Assembly (NCBI GenBank): GCA_002794775.1
Contig: NBAY01000042.1
Location: 1-64,000, forward strand
Reading direction: 5' to 3'
Source of the DNA: Porodaedalea pini
Lineage: Eukaryota > Basidiomycota > Agaricomycetes > Hymenochaetales > Hymenochaetaceae
Length of the DNA: 64,000 bases
Shown here: in pieces, positions 61,501 to 64,000 of the stretch
Numbering within the stretch: the stretch's first letter is position 1
Layout of the letters: each line of letters starts with the position of its first letter
Notes under the pieces: model-generated
Database searches by the model: none
What the model was told of the DNA's origin: nothing
Seen by the model: only the letters and a program-made list of their open reading frames with translations
Position numbers and translations under genes: made by a program

Positions 61501-62645
61501 CGAGAGGCCGTCATCCACACGAACGAGCTGCTTGATGCTTTGGTGAAGGCTGAGAACAAAATTCAGACCCGTGTCGAGATTGGCTTGAACAGTAAGATGC
61601 CTTCGCGTTTCCCTTCGGTCATCTTCTACACCCCCAAAGTAAACATCGCACCTCTTATGTATATCCGCAACGGCATGCCGGGTAAGCATGTCCATTTCGC
61701 TGTAGAGAAATGCGCTCAGCTGTTCATCCTTATCCAGATCCGCTCAAGGTCCATCTTCTCGAATTCCCAAACATTGTCATTAAATGAAGTGAGCTGCGAT
61801 TGTCGTTCCAAGCATGTATGAAGATGGGGAAGTTTGGCGACCTCATTCTTGTAAGTATATCCGTCGTTAGAGGCTGGCCTGCTGCTCAACTTGTTCCGTA
61901 GTGCGCAATGCAACCCCAGATGGTGCTCTTCAACCTTTACGGTGTGAGTTATCTTTTTTTCGTACGAGGACGACCTTTTAATATTTCGCTATAGATGATT
62001 GGCTGAAGTCAATCTCAAGTTACATGGCATTTTCGCGTCTCATCCTCCTCCTGTGTGGTTTGCATGTAAACAATGAGAGGGCTAAGATCATCTTACGCCC
62101 TGAGAAGTCGACAATCACAGAGCCGCGCTTTGTCTGGCCAACGCTGTCTGAGGATGACTGGATTAAGGTTGAAGTGGCTTTGAAGGATCCCATGCTTGCT
62201 GTATGTTGTAGTACCTTGCTCTATTGCTTTGTATCCATCTGATCCATTCTTTAAAGGATTTTGGCAAGCGGAACAGCGTGAACATCGCTTCTCTGACAGC
62301 CAGCGAAATTCGCGACATTATTCTTGGCCAGGAGATTGCTGCACCGTCTGTGCAGCGTCAGAAAATGGCTGAGCTCGAGAAAAGCACGGAAGCTCGGGCA
62401 CAAGTCACTACTGTTCAAACGTGAAGTTTCTTGACTGTCAGTATGTTGATCAAGCCCTTACGACATACATTTTTCACAACAAAACCACGAACATTCATGG
62501 TGATGCAATTCAGACTGTCACCAGTAAGTTTAATTGGAATGTCACTTGTTTGTCAATCTTCTGATGTTTGTCTCTTTCAGCGACCAACTATGAACAGCAG
62601 GTCTTTTCAAGCAAGTCTGACTGGCGCGTTCGTGCTATCTCGGCT
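58585..62645 (+). pseudogene. PRP8: PRP8 (U5 snRNP core splicing factor) fragment, captured in element C
   Basis: PRP8 forms the spliceosome catalytic scaffold. From 58600: [54 protein letters not shown], a clean intron 59092-59143, [19 protein letters not shown], then [58 protein letters not shown] (RT-like palm) and [20 protein letters not shown] up to [13 protein letters not shown] large internal deletion then removes the rest of the thumb/linker and endonuclease-like parts. The sequence resumes near [15 protein letters not shown] and [15 protein letters not shown], and ends KSDWRVRAISA just before the C-terminal MPN domain, where the element terminus begins. Several frameshifts, for example near 60300-60480 and 61770-62030. 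Confidence 0.9.
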
Positions 62646-62825
62646 ACTTGAGGTAGTGGGCCATTGGGATGGCAAGCTACGATTACTGTTTACTGAATAG
62701 TAAATAATTCACTAATGAGAATAATGTTTTAGTATAACTTTCAAGCTTTAGTCTTCTCATATAAAATGAAAGATACAGAAAACAGTAATCGTAGCTTGCC
62801 ATCCCAATGGCCCACTACCTCAAGT
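62646..62825. repeat. 180-bp palindromic terminus of element C
   Basis: Starts ACTTGAGGTAGTGGGCCAT; the inverted repeat is perfect for about 46 bp. The outer arm reads CAGTAATCGTA, then GCTT, the hairpin GCCAT-CCCA-ATGGC, then CCACTACCTCAAG(T). The inner arm is the mirror image. The outer edge abuts G2 integrase, the inner edge PRP8. Confidence 0.9.
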
Positions 62826-63970
62826 ATCGACACTTTCGTGGTCTGGCGCATCTGACAGATATGACACGTACGCACGAAGTATTTGACATCCTCCAAAATC
62901 GACGGCCACCAAAACCGATCCAGCAATCGAGCACGTACCAAATACACTCCCTTGTGTCCGAGATCGTCGTGAGCCTGCTGGACGAGCGACCAGCGGTGTT
63001 CCTGTTCGACGACCAGCTGGGGATGCTCTCGTCGGGTCTTTCGCCAAAGCCGTCCTGTTCGCACGAAGAATCCAGAGGCGTACCAGACGAACGAGGGAAA
63101 GCGCTTCTCGTCAATCTCCGGGGGCTTCCTTCCGTGTTCAAGGAGGTACCGAACCAACTCTAATCGCTTATCTCACGACTTTACCGAATCCGAGGCCGGG
63201 AATCGCTGCCCCTGAGGATCTGTGGCTGTACCGGACCCTTCTTCGACGTCGGTACTCAACACCGCTCCATACAAAAACGCATATGCCGCATCGATCCATT
63301 CTTCATAGTCATCTTCTTCCCGTGGGTCCTCTGGCACGGCTCGCCGTCTCGACAGTCCGTCGGTACATGTGAATTCCACGGCCGGTACGTGGCGAAGCTT
63401 GAAGTCGAAAAGGAGAATTCCCATGATCCACCGGTTTATCGTCACGTTCGGCTGTAGATCCAGATTGCTAATCATCCCTTTGACGTACGCTGCATCCATC
63501 TCGACCACCAGGAGCTTAACTCCATAAATAAACAACCTCACCACCCTCAATGCCCTAAACAACCCAAACAACTCGATCTTTGGCTGGGAGTACATCACCT
63601 GTACTGAGTTCCAGTTGATCGACCCAAACTGATTAATCCTTCTCCTACCATCCGGGTGATCCTGGCCCAACGTCCACCCTACTCCTATGATCGACGAATC
63701 CACCGCTAAGATAACCGCTCTGTCCAACCCGTAGTCGATCACGCACAGTGCCGGGCAGTCGATAACCACTTCCTTCAACGTGTCCATCGAATCCTGCTCT
63801 TCCGGTCCCCAATCGAATATGTTGTTTTTACGTGTAAGTCGGGTCAATGGTCGAGCTTTCTTCACAAAATCCTTAATAAACACCCTCAACACTCCAACCG
63901 TACCGAGAAATCCTTTCACCTCCGTCACCGTTCGACATGGGGGCCAATCCCGCACCTTCTGAACCTTCAA
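62826..63970 (-). pseudogene. G2 Pol: end of RT, RNase H, integrase zinc finger
   Basis: The minus strand reads VTEVKGFLGTVGVLRVFIKD, ARPLTRLTRKNNIFDWGPEE, RNase H region (AVILAVDSSIIGVGWTLGQD, PKIELFGLFRALRVVRLFIY, VVEMDAAYVKGMISNLDLQP, LRHVPAVEFTCTDGLSRR) and the integrase HHCC finger (HDDLGHKGVYLVRARLLDRF, FVRTCHICQMRQTTKVSI). It is cut by element C at KVSI and continues at 55449. The frame is open over most of its length; catalytic RT motifs lie beyond the window edge. Confidence 0.8.
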
Positions 63971-64000
63971 ATCGTCCGGTTCGCGCCCTCGGTATGTGAG

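Larger units (their letters stand above)
55450..62825 (+). mobile_element. Gene-capturing element copy C (eIF4G + PRP8), Helitron2-like
   Basis: The left end at 55450 starts TACAATTACTGAGTTTACG (the ~410-bp shared end, in plus orientation). The right end is the 180-bp terminus finishing CTACCTCAAGT at 62825. Inserted in the integrase of G2: joining ...AATGGCGGT to ATCGACACTTT restores the reading KVSIPPLVPD on the minus strand, so the borders are known to the base and there is no evident target duplication. Cargo is an eIF4G-PRP8 chimera on the plus strand with introns. This is the best-defined copy. Confidence 0.75.
50766..64000 (-). mobile_element. Second gypsy element (G2), split by element C, 5' part beyond the window
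   Basis: Pol sequence at 62826-63970 (RT end, RNase H, integrase zinc finger) continues exactly at 55449-54438 (integrase core to C-terminus); the 7.4 kb between is element C. Downstream (to the left) lie a GGTACG-rich spacer, a plus-strand accessory ORF (51842-54014) and a region with promoter-like features that is probably the 3' LTR (about 50766-51610). GGTACG-type words recur on both sides of the accessory ORF. The LTR boundary is inferred, since the other LTR is outside the window. Confidence 0.6.

Overview
This is a repeat-dominated stretch of a basidiomycete (almost certainly Agaricomycete) nuclear genome. The evidence is short GT-AG introns of about 50-60 nt, a Tnp2-type transposase, a Tf1/sushi-like chromovirus, and host gene fragments (eIF4G, NOT1, RPB1, PRP8, GFA1) of fungal type. 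I saw no rRNA, tRNA or CRISPR, and very few intact single-copy host genes.

Layout. 1-547: end of a chromovirus on the minus strand. 900-9500: decayed hypothetical genes and a scrambled mosaic of glucosamine-6-phosphate synthase (GFA1), zinc-cluster regulator and reverse-transcriptase-like fragments. 9558-18171: a DNA transposon with an apparently intact 7-exon Tnp2-type transposase; its two arms are long inverted arrays of degenerate ubiquitin-gene repeats. 19443-23287: a decayed Ty1/copia element. 23288-32167 (A), 36879-42773 (B) and 55450-62825 (C): three copies of what looks like one gene-capturing element family. 32.5-36.9 kb: hypothetical minus-strand genes. 43141-49396: a young, complete chromovirus. 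49.4-50.3 kb: a hypothetical gene. 50766-64000: a second, diverged gypsy element on the minus strand, split by element C and possibly carrying an antisense accessory ORF.

Most notable system. A, B and C share one end of about 400 bp (beginning TACGATTACTG) and another end of 180 bp (a palindromic module containing the inverse, CAGTAATCGTA, followed by a 14-nt hairpin and CTCAAG). Everything between is host gene pieces, all transcribed from the first end toward the second and still containing introns. A carries BTB gene > RPB1 > NOT1. B carries BTB gene > RPB1 > CAP-Gly end of what is probably the same BTB gene. C carries eIF4G fused in frame to PRP8. Removing C rejoins the integrase frame of the host gypsy element with no obvious target duplication. 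The pattern (asymmetric terminal inverted repeats, hairpin 3' end, no target duplication, capture of genomic fragments) resembles non-autonomous Helitron2/Helentron-type elements. That assignment is inference, because no Rep/helicase is present here.

Second system. The Tnp2 transposon appears to have built its subterminal repeats from ubiquitin gene pieces: 15 units in the left arm and 12 in the right, in opposite orientation. A possible but untested consequence is that host silencing aimed at the element would also threaten an essential gene.

The chromovirus shows three functional signals: a slippery GGGTTTT with a downstream stem in the gag-pol overlap, an 11-nt self-primer complementary to its primer binding site, and near-identical LTRs with a CCATG target duplication. 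Several decayed genes carry nonsense TGA codons that could each derive from CGA, suggesting C-to-T decay at CpG.
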